A stretch of 64,000 bases of DNA from Bradyrhizobium sp. CB82 (GTDB lineage Bacteria; Pseudomonadota; Alphaproteobacteria; Rhizobiales; Xanthobacteraceae): the NCBI RefSeq assembly GCF_029714405.1, contig NZ_CP121650.1, forward strand, positions 6,639,001 through 6,703,000, read 5' to 3'. Below the pieces are notes generated by a model. The model was not told the origin of the DNA and searched no databases. It worked only from the letters and a program-made list of their open reading frames with translations. Made by a program: the position numbers and the translations under genes. Below, piece after piece: positions 45,367-54,483 of the stretch (positions are counted from its first letter, which is position 1; the number at the start of each line of letters is the position of its first letter).

Positions 45367-45784
45367 CATCATCGTCATTGCCATCCGAATTGGCTTCCCT
45401 AGAGAACACGTCGAGCGAGCGGACGACCGCCCGCAGGAGCTTCTTGTCGTTGCTGATCCGCATGATGGCCACGAACAGATCGTGTCCCTCCTTGGTGGCG
45501 AGAAACTCGTCGACCGCCGACGGCAGATGCCTGCCGGTCTCGGCGAGCAGGACTGCAACCTCGGTACTCAGTTCGGCGGCGATCTGCTGCAGGCGGATGG
45601 CGCCGACGCGGTTGACCCCTTTCTCGTATTTCTGGATTTGCTGGAAGCTGATTCCGAGCGCCTTACCGAGCTGGGTCTGGCTAAGACCCTTCTCCATGCG
45701 GTGGCGCCGAATCCGCTGCCCGACCAGGACATCACTGTCCGTCGGCTCGCGCTTCGGCCGCGCGACGGCATTGCGTTGGCCCAT
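45359..45784 (-). CDS. XRE-family transcriptional regulator
   Basis: About 141 residues from the ATG at 45784. An N-terminal helix-turn-helix reads VGQRIRRHRMEKGLSQTQLG, ALGISFQQIQKYEKGVNRVG, followed by a helical C-terminal region (DEFLATKEGHDLFVAIMRIS). The HTH is closest to repressor-type XRE proteins of prophages and of the Bradyrhizobium/rhizobial PraR-like group. It starts 4 bp after the previous stop and overlaps the next gene, so it is inside a continuous operon and may autoregulate it. Confidence 0.85.
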   Translation of the reverse strand: MGQRNAVARPKREPTDSDVLVGQRIRRHRMEKGLSQTQLGKALGISFQQIQKYEKGVNRVGAIRLQQIAAELSTEVAVLLAETGRHLPSAVDEFLATKEGHDLFVAIMRISNDKKLLRAVVRSLDVFSREANSDGNDDDDG

Positions 45785-45788
45785 CGCA

Positions 45789-46172
45789 TCAGGCCCTCGC
45801 GTGTCCGTTCTTGGCCGCCTTCGCTTTGCGCCGTTTGCGTTTTGCGAGCGTCGCCCGATAGGCCTTGAACTCCTGCTTCGCCTTTGGCAACTCGGCCTCA
45901 TAGTCCGGCTTGTCTTCGGCGACGAGGTCGTATTTGTAGCCGAGCGCTCCGGCCATCTTGGCGAAAGTCGCGTGCTGCGGCCGACGGGTTTTGCCGCCGA
46001 ACATGTTGGTCACCGTCGACGCCGAGAGTCCCGCCAGTATCGCGAGATCGCGCTCCTTGACGCGGTCCTTCTGGTACAGCGATCTGAACCGATCAATCTC
46101 AGGATCTTTGTCGATAAAATTGTAGGACCGTGTCAGCCACAGCGTCCGCGAATTGTGTCCCACCCTAGCCAT
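45789..46172 (-). CDS. XRE/HTH-domain protein
   Basis: About 127 residues from the ATG at 46172, overlapping the upstream stop by 8 bases. The HTH motif is KERDLAILAGLSASTVTNMF, then KTRRPQHATFAKMAGALGY. A basic C-terminal tail (RKRRKAKAAKNGHA) follows an acidic linker. Such proteins act as phage or toxin-antitoxin type regulators. Its place beside a second XRE gene in one operon is unusual. Confidence 0.75.
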   Translation of the reverse strand: MARVGHNSRTLWLTRSYNFIDKDPEIDRFRSLYQKDRVKERDLAILAGLSASTVTNMFGGKTRRPQHATFAKMAGALGYKYDLVAEDKPDYEAELPKAKQEFKAYRATLAKRKRRKAKAAKNGHARA

Positions 46173-46881
46173 TTCCAACCTCCAACACAGGCGACCCGCC
46201 ATTCAGGCGCGGTCCCGCCGCCGATTTCTTCGGCTTGGTTGATTTCTTCTGCTTCGCCGCCGACCGCTTCACGGTCGCGTACTCGCCGGAGCCAGTCGCG
46301 CCGATTCTCTTGATGGCTTTCCCTTCCAGTAGCTTGTCGAGGATCGGGCTGACGGACGCCTCGTTGCGCCTCTGCCCACGGAACAGCTCGCGGAGCTGCA
46401 TCACCGAGAAGCTCTTGCGGTTGCGAATGAACCGCTCGATCTCCTCGCGCCCGGAGCGGTCGTGTTCGACCGCCTTCGGTTGCTTGGCTGCTTTGGCTGG
46501 CGCCTTGGGCGATTCCAGCGCTCTCACGTCGGCGCGGGCGTAGTTGCCGGACGACGGTTTCTTGAGCGTGCCCTTGTCGACCAGGACGCGCAGCGCCGAG
46601 TAGGCGGCGCCGTCGGTCCGGTGGTCCTCGCGGAAGTGCCGGACCGCATCGATAGCCTTGAAGGTTGGATGATCGACGATCCAGGCGGCGAGAAAATCCT
46701 CCGCCTTGATCGCGTGTGAGCGGTTGCCCGCAAAGACGGGGATGTCCGTCTTCAGCTCATAACCGATGTTTCGCACGCCCATGCGCGTCAGCACTGCGAT
46801 GATCGGCCCGACGTCCGGCGCAAGCGCCTCACAGTGGATGAGGAAGTGGTCCACCTCCGGGGGTTTGTCTGTCTTGTTCAT
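46165..46881 (-). CDS. hypothetical protein with winged-helix-like segments
   Basis: About 238 residues from the ATG at 46881. Residues 1-60 form a small alpha/beta domain (HFLIHCEALAPDVGPIIAVL, MGVRNIGYELKTDIPVF). Residues 65-115 and 140-205 each resemble winged-helix units (HPTFKAIDAVRHFREDH, SFSVMQLRELFRGQRRNEAS). The C-terminus is Lys-rich (KQKKSTKPKKSAA), consistent with nucleic-acid binding. I know no named family. It overlaps both neighbours. Confidence 0.6.
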   Translation of the reverse strand: MNKTDKPPEVDHFLIHCEALAPDVGPIIAVLTRMGVRNIGYELKTDIPVFAGNRSHAIKAEDFLAAWIVDHPTFKAIDAVRHFREDHRTDGAAYSALRVLVDKGTLKKPSSGNYARADVRALESPKAPAKAAKQPKAVEHDRSGREEIERFIRNRKSFSVMQLRELFRGQRRNEASVSPILDKLLEGKAIKRIGATGSGEYATVKRSAAKQKKSTKPKKSAAGPRLNGGSPVLEVGNG

Positions 46882-47443
46882 GCCGCGTCTTCCTTTCGAT
46901 GCTCGTTGTGGTTGGCGCTTCTGCGAGCGCTTGCAGTACCTCACCGAACGAGTGGGTCCGGTGATCTGAGATGCCGCCAATCTCGTGCCAATCTCCATCG
47001 GCATTGAAGGGCGGAGCGAACAGCGCGACTGCCTCGCGACTGTTGTTCCTGATCAAGGCTGCGATTCCCTTTTCGGCGCGGCGGTGCAGCCAGCGCCTCA
47101 GAGCGGGATCGCGATGTGCATCGGGGTGATGGGGATCAACCCAGATTTGAACGACCTGGATATTCGTCAGCTCGCCGGTCGCGTTGTCTCGCAGCGAAAT
47201 GAAATCGGGGATCATGTCGATGACGTAGTGCGAACGGTCAGGGCGGGACAGCTCCGCGGCGTCATCGTTGACCAGCCAGCGGCAGGACCAGAGACTGCAC
47301 TCCGGCGGCATGGATGTGCTGCGATAAACGATGCAGCCTTTTCGGAACTTCTGATGCTGACAAGCTTCTCCGGCTGCTTTGCGCAGCGGTGGGACCGGGA
47401 GCAGCTTGCAACAGAGCGAGCAACCGCCGCACTGACGCTTCAT
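46829..47443 (-). CDS. YkgJ-type cysteine-cluster protein
   Basis: A 204-residue protein beginning MKRQCGGCSLCCKLLPVPPL, with further Cys at ACQH, KGCIVY, ECSLWSC: the CxxCxxCC...C pattern of the YkgJ/UPF0153 family, thought to bind iron-sulfur or zinc. The remaining half lacks Cys. Its last 50 bp overlap the next gene in another frame. It leads the six-gene minus-strand set on the island; function unknown. Confidence 0.75.
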   Translation of the reverse strand: MKRQCGGCSLCCKLLPVPPLRKAAGEACQHQKFRKGCIVYRSTSMPPECSLWSCRWLVNDDAAELSRPDRSHYVIDMIPDFISLRDNATGELTNIQVVQIWVDPHHPDAHRDPALRRWLHRRAEKGIAALIRNNSREAVALFAPPFNADGDWHEIGGISDHRTHSFGEVLQALAEAPTTTSIERKTRHEQDRQTPGGGPLPHPL

Positions 47444-47904
47444 TGTGGAGCCCTACGCAACCTCTCGCGCGAGGTTGGCCCTCGCTGCGACTCTTTCCCG
47501 AAAAGGTTCTAATTCGAATATGGCTAAAGCACGCCTAACTCTTGTGTTAGATTCCCAAAAACCTACGCGTGTATTTGGGATTACGGTTGTATATCCTTTC
47601 GTGTTCATTCTCACAGAGAGCGTCGGGATTTGACGAAAGAGATACGCCACGTTTGGCATATGAAGATGCAGCTTGCCGACCCGTTCCTCCCGCGAAGCGG
47701 ACCGGGTCGTCCCCCTAACTGCATTGAACCCCAAAAGTGCCAGTTATTCCCAGTCTGAGTTAGTTGACTAGGACAGCACCGACCTCCTTTTCTGCCGGAG
47801 GAACACGCGAATTGTGCCAACCTTTCTAACAAAAATGTCCGTTTGAAGAATCGATCGCGAGCGCGCCTACTACGTCCCTTTGACTGACACCAAAGGGATC
47901 AGGC
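47444..47904. other. divergent control region on the island
   Basis: About 460 bp between the divergent YkgJ-type and AraC-type genes. It is AT-richer than the surroundings around 47520-47620 and has no coherent frame. Promoters for both directions are expected here, but no operator could be named with confidence. Confidence 0.45.
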
Positions 47905-48858
47905 GTGACGACGGTAACGGTAAGGCGGACGGAATTCTTCGACTTCGAAGCGCTGCGGGATGCGGTGCAGGATGGTTCGTTGGAAGTTGTCCAGCTCGAG
48001 CATGGCAAGATAAGCGGAACACTGACGCATATTTCAGTCGGGTCGCTCGGCATTTCGACCGGATCATTTTCACGCGGCGTGCGCTTTCGCGGTGCCTTGA
48101 GCGAACAGCGGTGGCAGATTGGCATGACGCTCAGTGCGCCGGCCTTGATCGAGCATGTCGAGACGACACCCGGCGATCACATTATCACCGCACCACATCA
48201 GGAATTCTATTCGTCCCACCACAGCGGCAACCAGTATGCGGCGGCGTTCATCACGCCAAGTGAGCTGTTCGCATTTCTCGATGCCCAACAGCCCGGCGCG
48301 GCAGACGCTTGGCGGCGCGCTAATTCCGTGCTGAAGACCGATCCAGCCGCCGCTGCGATCAACGTCGCGCAGTTTCGCATGGTGCTCGCTGCTCTCAATA
48401 CCCACGGCCCGGCGTTGCCGGACGAAGTCGTGGAGTTTTACAAGCGTCGCATTCTGGAGCTGCTGACCGCGCCGATCCGCACCACCGGGTATCGCGGTCC
48501 CCACCCGAAGTCGGCAGCGAAACTGGTGCGGGCGGTGGACCGATATCTCGTTGATGCAGGCAACCGGCCGGTCCACATCTCCGAGCTGTGCGAGCGATTC
48601 GAAGTGCCGCGGCGAAGCCTGCACCGCGCCTTCGATGACGTGCTGGGCATTCCGCCGATCACATTTTTGCGCCGCAAGCGGCTGGGGGACGTGCACACGG
48701 CGCTCCTGAGGGCGGGACCAGGCGTGACGATCTCGGGAATCTCAATCAAGCACGGCTTTGGCGATGACGGCCGGTTCGCGAAAGAGTACCGCTTGCTGTT
48801 CGGCGAGCTGCCGCACGAGACCTTGCGGCGGCGCAATGTCATTGTGAACAGAAACTAA
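47905..48858 (+). CDS. AraC-family transcriptional regulator
   Basis: A 317-residue protein starting at GTG 47905. The N-terminal 200 residues are a sensor region (QLEHGKISGTLTHISVGSLG, SFSRGVRFRGALSEQRWQIG). The C-terminal domain has two AraC helix-turn-helix units (HISELCERFEVPRRSLHRAF and TISGISIKHGFGDDGRFAKE), with the family phrase LGIPPITFLRRKRLGDVHTA. It lies on the island divergent from the six-gene set and convergent with the integrase, with a hairpin between. The ligand is unknown. Confidence 0.88.
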   Translation: MTTVTVRRTEFFDFEALRDAVQDGSLEVVQLEHGKISGTLTHISVGSLGISTGSFSRGVRFRGALSEQRWQIGMTLSAPALIEHVETTPGDHIITAPHQEFYSSHHSGNQYAAAFITPSELFAFLDAQQPGAADAWRRANSVLKTDPAAAAINVAQFRMVLAALNTHGPALPDEVVEFYKRRILELLTAPIRTTGYRGPHPKSAAKLVRAVDRYLVDAGNRPVHISELCERFEVPRRSLHRAFDDVLGIPPITFLRRKRLGDVHTALLRAGPGVTISGISIKHGFGDDGRFAKEYRLLFGELPHETLRRRNVIVNRN

Positions 48859-48884
48859 AAAAATGGCCGCCACGAAAGGCGGCC
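48857..48884 (-). terminator. rho-independent terminator of the integrase gene
   Basis: GGCCGCC / GGCGGCC stem with loop ACGAAA. Seven A residues to its left on the plus strand give a minus-strand U-tract. It lies 27 bp after the integrase stop, just at the end of the convergent AraC gene. Confidence 0.75.
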
Positions 48885-48910
48885 GGCCTTCAAAGTGCAT
48901 GGTCGATGGA

Positions 48911-50307
48911 TCAGGCTGCGAGCTTCACGACCTGCGCACCATCGCGCATCGCATCAACCTTGTCGGCCCAAAACTGCATCATGTCGGTTCGCTCTGTCAG
49001 GCGACCGCCGCGGTTGTAGATCGCGCGCGTTGACGGGTCGTCGTGGTCGAGCTGGACCTCGACCAGCGCGCCTTGCTCAACCCAGCGCTCGACCTCATGA
49101 CCGTTGATGGTGATGCGCTCTTTGTTGAGCATGGTCGACGCGGACGAGCGGAAGCCGTGCGCGCAATGAATGCCCTGATAGCCGAGCTCGACCAGCGCAT
49201 CGTTGAGCCGACCGGTCGGCAGACCGATCTCCTTTTCGGGGTCGTCCTTGCTCACCCCGGGGAACAGATAGCGGCTGTTGCCGGTCCGCTTGCGCAGCTC
49301 CATCAGCAGCGCGACCGCCTGACGCGACAGCGGCACCACCAAGTCGCGCGCGGCGTTGTCCTTCTTTGCCTTCCGGCGCTGGCTGAACATCTTGAGCTTG
49401 GCGCCGGGATGGTCCACTGGTTGACCTCGCCGAATTCAAACTCCGACCATTCGGCCTGCTCGACGTTGCCGGGCCGGACGAACGTCAGCGCCAGCAGCTT
49501 GAGAGCGATCTGCTCGTGAACGTGCCGCGTCGTCTTGATCTTGTCGGCGCGGTAGGTCTCGATCTTGCGCAGCAGTTCGCCGAACGGCTTCGGCTCGGTG
49601 ATCGCCGGGCGGCTGCCCGCAACGTGCTCGGCGAATCCCTTCGACGCGCTCAGGCGATCAAACGGCGCGTAGTCCTCCGGCCACATGCCGCGCGGCATGG
49701 CGTAGTCGATGATATCGCGCGCGGCCGGAAGCAGGCGGCGCCGGGTCTCATACTCGTTCTCGAACGCGACCAGCAGCGCCGACAGGTGGCTGCCCTTGAC
49801 CTGATCAGTCGCGACCTTGCCGAACCCCGCCATCTTGATGCCGTTGCGGTCGACGCCCTCGCAGAGATAGCGGACCATGTTCTCCGCCCGGTTGCGCGTC
49901 TTGTACGATTTGCCCGCGAGCGTCGTCAGCCATCCCTTGGCTGCCTTTTCGAACAGGGGAAAACCGTTCGCCTCCGGCGCCTCGTCACCGAGCGCTTTGA
50001 TCGCCAGCGGGTCGCGGCCTGCCTTGAGATGATCGCGCGCAGCGGTCAATGCGTTCATCGCTTCCCCGACCTTCATCTCGTCGAAGATGCCGAACGAGAT
50101 GGTCTTGCGGATCGGCTCGCCGATGTGCTTGCCCTCGGTGTAGAGGCCGAACGCGTAGTCGAAACGAAAGATCTTCGTGCCGTTCGGTTTGACCAGGAGG
50201 TAAAGCCCCGAGCCGATACCGTGGCGATATTGCGTCGACTTCGCCGGGAGCTTCGCCAGCGCCGCGTCGTCAATGCCCTTGCGTTTGGTGGGTGTCCTAT
50301 TGGCCAT
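48911..50307 (-). pseudogene. P4-type tyrosine integrase, one frameshift
   Basis: The first frame (50307 to about 49410) has the DUF4102-type arm-binding domain (GIGSGLYLLVKPNGTKIFRF, RKTISFGIFDEMKVGEA), the core-binding domain and the catalytic Arg region KLLALTFVRPGNVEQAEWSE. A second frame continues at 49417 with PGAKLKMFSQRRKAKKDNAA, the HxxR box in CAHGFRSSASTMLN and the nucleophilic Tyr region DPSTRAIYNRGG. One missing or extra base near 49410 separates them. If the base call is wrong the integrase is complete and would explain the 44.7-50.3 kb island. Confidence 0.85.
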
Positions 50308-50661
50308 TTCCGGTTATTCCCCTCTTGAGCGAGTCTGCATTCGAGTCTGGAATCCGCCCTGACAATGGTGGATGGTGGCGGACGATTACGGAGGGGAAGA
50401 TATGGAAAAGTGGTGCTTTTTCAATGGGTTATTGGTTTAGCTGGACGTGGGCGGACGTGGCCAGACACCAAAAAACGGACATGGTTCTCCCCTTGTGGGA
50501 GAGGGTGGCGCGAAGTTTCACCTGATAATTCAATATGTTATGGCGTTGGTGTCCCCATAATGTCCCGAACGCCGGTGACCACCTTGCCTGTTTATAGCAG
50601 CGCCGGACCCGGTTCTACACGGATTGATCCACCATTTCCGAACACGCCATAGTTGCACGCT
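50308..50661. other. intergenic gap at the right edge of the island
   Basis: About 350 bp upstream of the integrase start, where the attachment site would be expected. No tRNA or clear repeat of the left side was recognised. No convincing gene. Confidence 0.4.
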
Positions 50662-51309
50662 ATGGCGGCTCAAATCCCAGACCCTTACTACGTCGCTTTC
50701 ATTGATGAAGCGGGTGATTCAGGACTGAAAAACGTGCGCCCAATTGACCCAGTTGGCGCAACGGAATGGCTGTGCCTTGGCGCGGTGGTTATCAGAGCGA
50801 CGCATGAGCCCGAGGTAAGTAACTGGGCACGGACGATTTTGTCCAACACTGGATGCAAGCGCACTGACCTTCACTATCGGCACTTGTCGGCCGCTCAGAA
50901 GCGGATCGCATTAGGGGAGATCGCTCAGCTTCCTTTACGCGGTTTTGTGCTTGCATCGAACAAAAAGAACATGCGCCGCCATCGGAACGAACGAGCGGAG
51001 CGCGTTGGAGCCCAGCAGTGGTTCTACAATTACTGTCTACGCCTGCTTTTGGAACGGGTAACGGACTTCTGCTATCAGCATGCAGCCAAGGATCGTGCAA
51101 AAGATCGCTTCCTAAAGATACTGTATAGCGAACGGAGTGCCCACTCCTATGCGCAGACGGCTGCTTATCATGAGTTGCTTAAGATACAGTCGAAAGCTGG
51201 GGCTCTCGTCCTTCAGAAGCGCCGTATTATGTGGGAAGTGCTGGACTGGCGTCTTGCTCAACCAATATCCCATCCCCGACGGCGTGAACCACGCGAAGTT
51301 TCTGCATGA
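50662..51309 (+). CDS. DUF3800 protein, probably truncated
   Basis: From the ATG at 50662, about 215 residues. The RNase H-like DUF3800 start is clear: YYVAFIDEAGDSGLKN (first Asp/Glu), LGAVVIRATHEPEVSNWART, DLHYRHLSAAQKRIALGEIA, then helices up to LQKRRIMWEVLDWRLAQ. After about 51250 the sequence in another frame becomes a glutathionyl-hydroquinone reductase, and the remaining 20 residues of this frame (PISHPRRREPREVSA) are not family-like. DUF3800 proteins are often linked to mobile elements and phage defence; function unproven. Confidence 0.72.
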   Translation: MAAQIPDPYYVAFIDEAGDSGLKNVRPIDPVGATEWLCLGAVVIRATHEPEVSNWARTILSNTGCKRTDLHYRHLSAAQKRIALGEIAQLPLRGFVLASNKKNMRRHRNERAERVGAQQWFYNYCLRLLLERVTDFCYQHAAKDRAKDRFLKILYSERSAHSYAQTAAYHELLKIQSKAGALVLQKRRIMWEVLDWRLAQPISHPRRREPREVSA

Positions 51310-51940
51310 AATCTATGCTAAGGCGGACGGCCGGTACACCGGCCGGGCGACCGTACCGGTGCTTTGGGACAAGCACCGGCAGACGATCGTAAGCAACGAG
51401 TCGTCGGAAATCATCCGGATGCTGAACTCCGCTTTCGACGGCATCGGCGCAAGAGAGGGCGACTATTATCCTGAGCGGTTGCGCAAGGACATCGATGGCG
51501 TTCGTCTACGACACCCTGAACAACGGCGTCTACAAGGCTGGCTTCGCCACCACGCAGGAGGCATACGAGGAGGCCGTCGCCCCCTCTTCGATACGCTGGA
51601 CTGGCTGGAGAAGCGGCTTGCGGGCCAGTGCTTCCTCATGGGCGACGAACTCACCGAGGCGGACATCCGGCTGTTCACGACGCTCATCCGGTTCGACGCC
51701 GTGTATTTCGGCCACTTCAAGTGCAACATCAGGCGAATAGCGGACTACCCTAACCTTTCGGCCTACACGCGCGATCTCTTTCAGCGGCCAGGCGTATCCG
51801 GCACGGTCAATCTCGAACATATCAAACGGCACTATGCGAGCCACCGCTCGATAAATCCGACGGGGATCGTCCCGGTGGGACCGGTGCTCGATTTCGCTGC
51901 CCCGCACGATCGTGGACGGCTTGGCAGCGCCGTCAATTAA
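51250..51940 (+). pseudogene. glutathionyl-hydroquinone reductase, N-terminally truncated and frameshifted
   Basis: Three frames together give the C-terminal two thirds of a YqjG/Xi-class GST. Block one is HAKFLHEIYAKADGRYTGRA, TVPVLWDKHRQTIVSNESSE (51290-51490). Block two is FVYDTLNNGVYKAGFATTQE (51497-51580). Block three is PLFDTLDWLEKRLAGQCFLM and FGHFKCNIRRIADYPNLSAY to the stop at 51940. The N-terminal thioredoxin part with the catalytic Cys is missing, lost at the junction with the DUF3800 gene. Such enzymes reduce glutathionyl-hydroquinones formed from chlorinated aromatics. This copy cannot function. Confidence 0.85.
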
Positions 51941-52632
51941 ACTGCGTAGCCCGGTGCCTTTCCGGCAAGCCGCCCATGGAGCTCCAGCATCCGGTGGCGC
52001 CACTCGGCAATCGGATCGCCGTCCGCAAGCAAGCGAAATACGCTTACCGCTCTCGCCCACTGGAAGCCACCGAAGACGGAGTAGTCCGCATAGGTTGGGC
52101 TCTCACCACCCAGATAGGGCTGCTCCGTCAGCGTAGCTCGCAACGGCCGGAGGTCGGTCTCCCGAAACTTCACGACCCTGTCGTCGCGATCCGCGCAGAT
52201 CTCTTCGAGCGAACCACCGAGTGCCTTCTCGCGCGTGGCGCGGAAGTACTTCCTGTCGCGCTCATGGAGATGCGCATGAATATCCGCGACGATGAGGCGC
52301 GCGATCGCCGGCTGAAGAACAGTGTCCGCCCAGCTCGCGATGAACCGCGCCGCGCCGCGCCCCCCTGGTCCTCCGAACAGAGACGGCCGGTCGGAGAAAC
52401 GATCCTCAAGATAATTCGCGATCCTCCATGAGTCGGACACCACGTTCTCTCCGTCGACCAGGACCGGCACCCGTGTCTGCCCGGAAAATTCGATCGCCTC
52501 CTTGTCCGTGAACCTCCACGGCACCGTCTCCGGCTCGATGCCCTTGTGCGCAAGAGCCATCTTGATGCGCCAGCAGTACGGACTGAAACGCCGGTCTTCC
52601 TCGGCCCCCGCCAGATCGTAAAGCTTCGGCAT
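51937..52632 (-). CDS. glutathione S-transferase, LigE-like
   Basis: A 231-residue GST. The thioredoxin-like N-domain is KLYDLAGAEEDRRFSPYCWR, IKMALAHKGIEPETVP, TRVPVLVDGENVVSDSWRIA, with the expected cis-Pro (VPVL) and glutathione-binding Asp-Ser. The all-helical C-domain runs from about residue 90 to 231. SPYCWR and ALAHKG resemble LigE/LigP beta-etherase-type GSTs that cleave aryl ethers in lignin-derived compounds. Its 3' end overlaps the convergent pseudogene by 4 bp, and a second GST gene ends 12 bp upstream of its start. Confidence 0.88.
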   Translation of the reverse strand: MPKLYDLAGAEEDRRFSPYCWRIKMALAHKGIEPETVPWRFTDKEAIEFSGQTRVPVLVDGENVVSDSWRIANYLEDRFSDRPSLFGGPGGRGAARFIASWADTVLQPAIARLIVADIHAHLHERDRKYFRATREKALGGSLEEICADRDDRVVKFRETDLRPLRATLTEQPYLGGESPTYADYSVFGGFQWARAVSVFRLLADGDPIAEWRHRMLELHGRLAGKAPGYAV

Positions 52633-52644
52633 GCTTCGTTCCTC

Positions 52645-53352
52645 CTAACTTGCTGCCGATCCGGACTGGGCGGTCTGGCCAAAGAGGATCTTTTTGCCCT
52701 CTTCGGTCACGGTGGGCCGGTTCGTGTACGGCTCGCCCCTGGCATAGGCGCGCTGCGTCGAGGGACGCCCGCGTACCGCTTCGAACCATCTGCGGAGATT
52801 GGGGAAGGACTCGAGATCCTGTTGCTGGCGCTTCCATGGCACGATCCAAGGGTAGGCTGCTATGTCGGCGATCGAATAGTTATCACCGACGATGAAATCA
52901 CGGCCGGCGAGACGCCTGTTCAGCACGCCATAAAGGCGGTTTGTTTCCTTCACGTAACGGTCCATCGCGTACGCTATCCGCTCTGGAGAGTACTGAACGA
53001 AATGGTGGTTCTGTCCGGCCATCGGTCCAAGTCCGCCGACCTGCCAGAACACCCACTCCAGCGTCGCCGTCCGGTCGCGCAAGTCCTGGGGCAGAAGCTT
53101 ACCGACCTTGTCGGCGAGATAGACGAGGATCGCACCTGACTCGAAGACCGAAACCGGCGCTCCGCTATCCACTGGAGAGCGGTCGATGATCGCAGGCATC
53201 CGGTTGTTCGGCGATATCCGAAGGAATTCCGGCTTGAACTGGTCTCCGGCGCTGATGTCGACGGGATGGATCGTGTATTCGAGACCCGCCTCCTCCAGAA
53301 ACATCGTGATCTTGTGGCCGTTCGGCGTCGGCCAGTAGTACAAATCAATCAT
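52645..53352 (-). CDS. glutathione S-transferase, YghU/Nu-like
   Basis: A 235-residue GST. IDLYYWPTPNGHKITMFLEE starts the thioredoxin domain. PNNRMPAIID supplies the cis-Pro, and VSVFESGAILVYLADKVGKL binds the glutathione gamma-Glu. The C-domain contains QVGGLGPMAGQNHHFVQYSP, a phrase of Nu-class/YghU-type GSTs, which can use glutathione disulfide and reduce peroxides or disulfides. The gene precedes the LigE-like GST by 12 bp in the same operon and follows a transporter remnant. Confidence 0.92.
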   Translation of the reverse strand: MIDLYYWPTPNGHKITMFLEEAGLEYTIHPVDISAGDQFKPEFLRISPNNRMPAIIDRSPVDSGAPVSVFESGAILVYLADKVGKLLPQDLRDRTATLEWVFWQVGGLGPMAGQNHHFVQYSPERIAYAMDRYVKETNRLYGVLNRRLAGRDFIVGDNYSIADIAAYPWIVPWKRQQQDLESFPNLRRWFEAVRGRPSTQRAYARGEPYTNRPTVTEEGKKILFGQTAQSGSAAS

Positions 53353-53677
53353 ATTTGTCTCCTGCGGTGCCTCTCGTTCGCGGTTCGATCGGGATTGGTT
53401 TCACGACTGGCCGCCAGGTATTTGAACCGGCCGACGACGGTCAGAAGGCCCGCCGTGACTACGGCCAGTTCGGTCAGTCGAAGAGTGTTCGGCTTCTCGC
53501 CGGCGACCGATACGCCACGCGCGAACGCGGGCACGAGGCCGGAAAGACGGCCGCTCTCCTCGCTCCAAGACTCTGCACCGATCTTAAAAAGGCCATCGTC
53601 GCGACGACACCGGACAGCACGCCCTGCACCAGGACCTGCGGCGCCATCGCGACCGCCAGCGATCGGTTCGTCGTCAT
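53349..53677 (-). pseudogene. EamA/DMT transporter, C-terminal remnant
   Basis: Reading across two frames gives the last EamA repeat of a drug/metabolite transporter. PQVLVQGVLSGVVATMAF comes in the first frame (53677 to about 53620). GARRAAVFPA follows at about 53570-53545 and then, shifted, VPAFARGVSV, TELAVVTAGLLTVVGRFK to about 53400. The N-terminal half of the transporter is absent, and one or two indels break the rest. It sits between the peroxiredoxin-like and GST genes. Confidence 0.72.
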
Positions 53678-53699
53678 GACAGCGCTCCTCTTGTCCCTC

Positions 53700-54359
53700 T
53701 CAGGCGGTGCGTACCTTCTTGAGATCATTCAGGACAGCGATCGCGATGGCCGGATCGAGCCTCTTGCGGTAGTCCGGATCGACGGACGCGTGCGCGATAC
53801 GTCCGCCCTGCTCCACGACGTAGACCGCGGGCATCGGCAGCGACCATATATCGTCGCCGTTGCGCGCCGGCAGGTCGTGACCGAATTTCCGGTAGAGCTC
53901 CCGGATTGCGGGAGACAGCTCGAACCGGATCCCGAGTGCGTCTGCGAGACGACCACCTTTCGCGTCGCTCAGCACTTCGAAGCCGAGCGTGTTGTTCGCG
54001 ACGGTCGACGAGGTGTGGTCCGGCGTCTCCGGGGAGACGGCGACTAGCCGGGCGCCGAGCTCTTCGATTTCGGCCAGCCGGCCCTGATAAGCCCGAAGCT
54101 CGAGATTGCAGTACGGACACCATCCGCCCCTGTAGAACACGACCACTAGCGGTCCTTCGGCGACGAGAGCTGACAGGTCCGTCTCGCCTCCCCGGTCGTT
54201 GCCAAGCGTCATCGCTGGGAACCGGGCTCCCTCCTTAAGCGAGCGGTCTGCAAGCGACTGCAAGCCAGCGTTGTCGTCATCGACAAGCTTCGCCACCTCT
54301 GGTCCAACCCGCTCGAGCCAGGATGCCTTGAAGGTTTCCATTTCGGTCTGCAAAGACAT
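53700..54359 (-). CDS. peroxiredoxin-like protein (AhpC/TSA superfamily)
   Basis: About 219 residues from the ATG at 54359, which has GGAAGG five bases upstream; the frame continues to 54476 but without a better start. The core is LVVVFYRGGWCPYCNLELRA, the thioredoxin-fold CPYC active site. ARLVAVSPETPDHTSSTVAN and GIRFELSPAIRELYRKFGHD follow, and the end is DYRKRLDPAIAIAVLNDLK. Members reduce peroxides or act as thiol oxidoreductases. It is divergent from the LysR gene and is probably its target. Confidence 0.9.
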   Translation of the reverse strand: MSLQTEMETFKASWLERVGPEVAKLVDDDNAGLQSLADRSLKEGARFPAMTLGNDRGGETDLSALVAEGPLVVVFYRGGWCPYCNLELRAYQGRLAEIEELGARLVAVSPETPDHTSSTVANNTLGFEVLSDAKGGRLADALGIRFELSPAIRELYRKFGHDLPARNGDDIWSLPMPAVYVVEQGGRIAHASVDPDYRKRLDPAIAIAVLNDLKKVRTA

Positions 54360-54483
54360 GTGTTCCTTCCACGGAGCGTTGCCGGCTTGACATTCGTGCG
54401 GCTGCGGAGCCCAGGCCTCCATGCGCTTGGGTAACTTGCCACAAGCCTCGTCTTGAATAATTGCCTTTGGTTTCATAATACTG

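Noticed and set aside
44365..50661. tRNA-borne attachment sites for the integrase island
   Set aside because: Both edges were read for tRNA 3' ends and direct repeats; none could be recognised.
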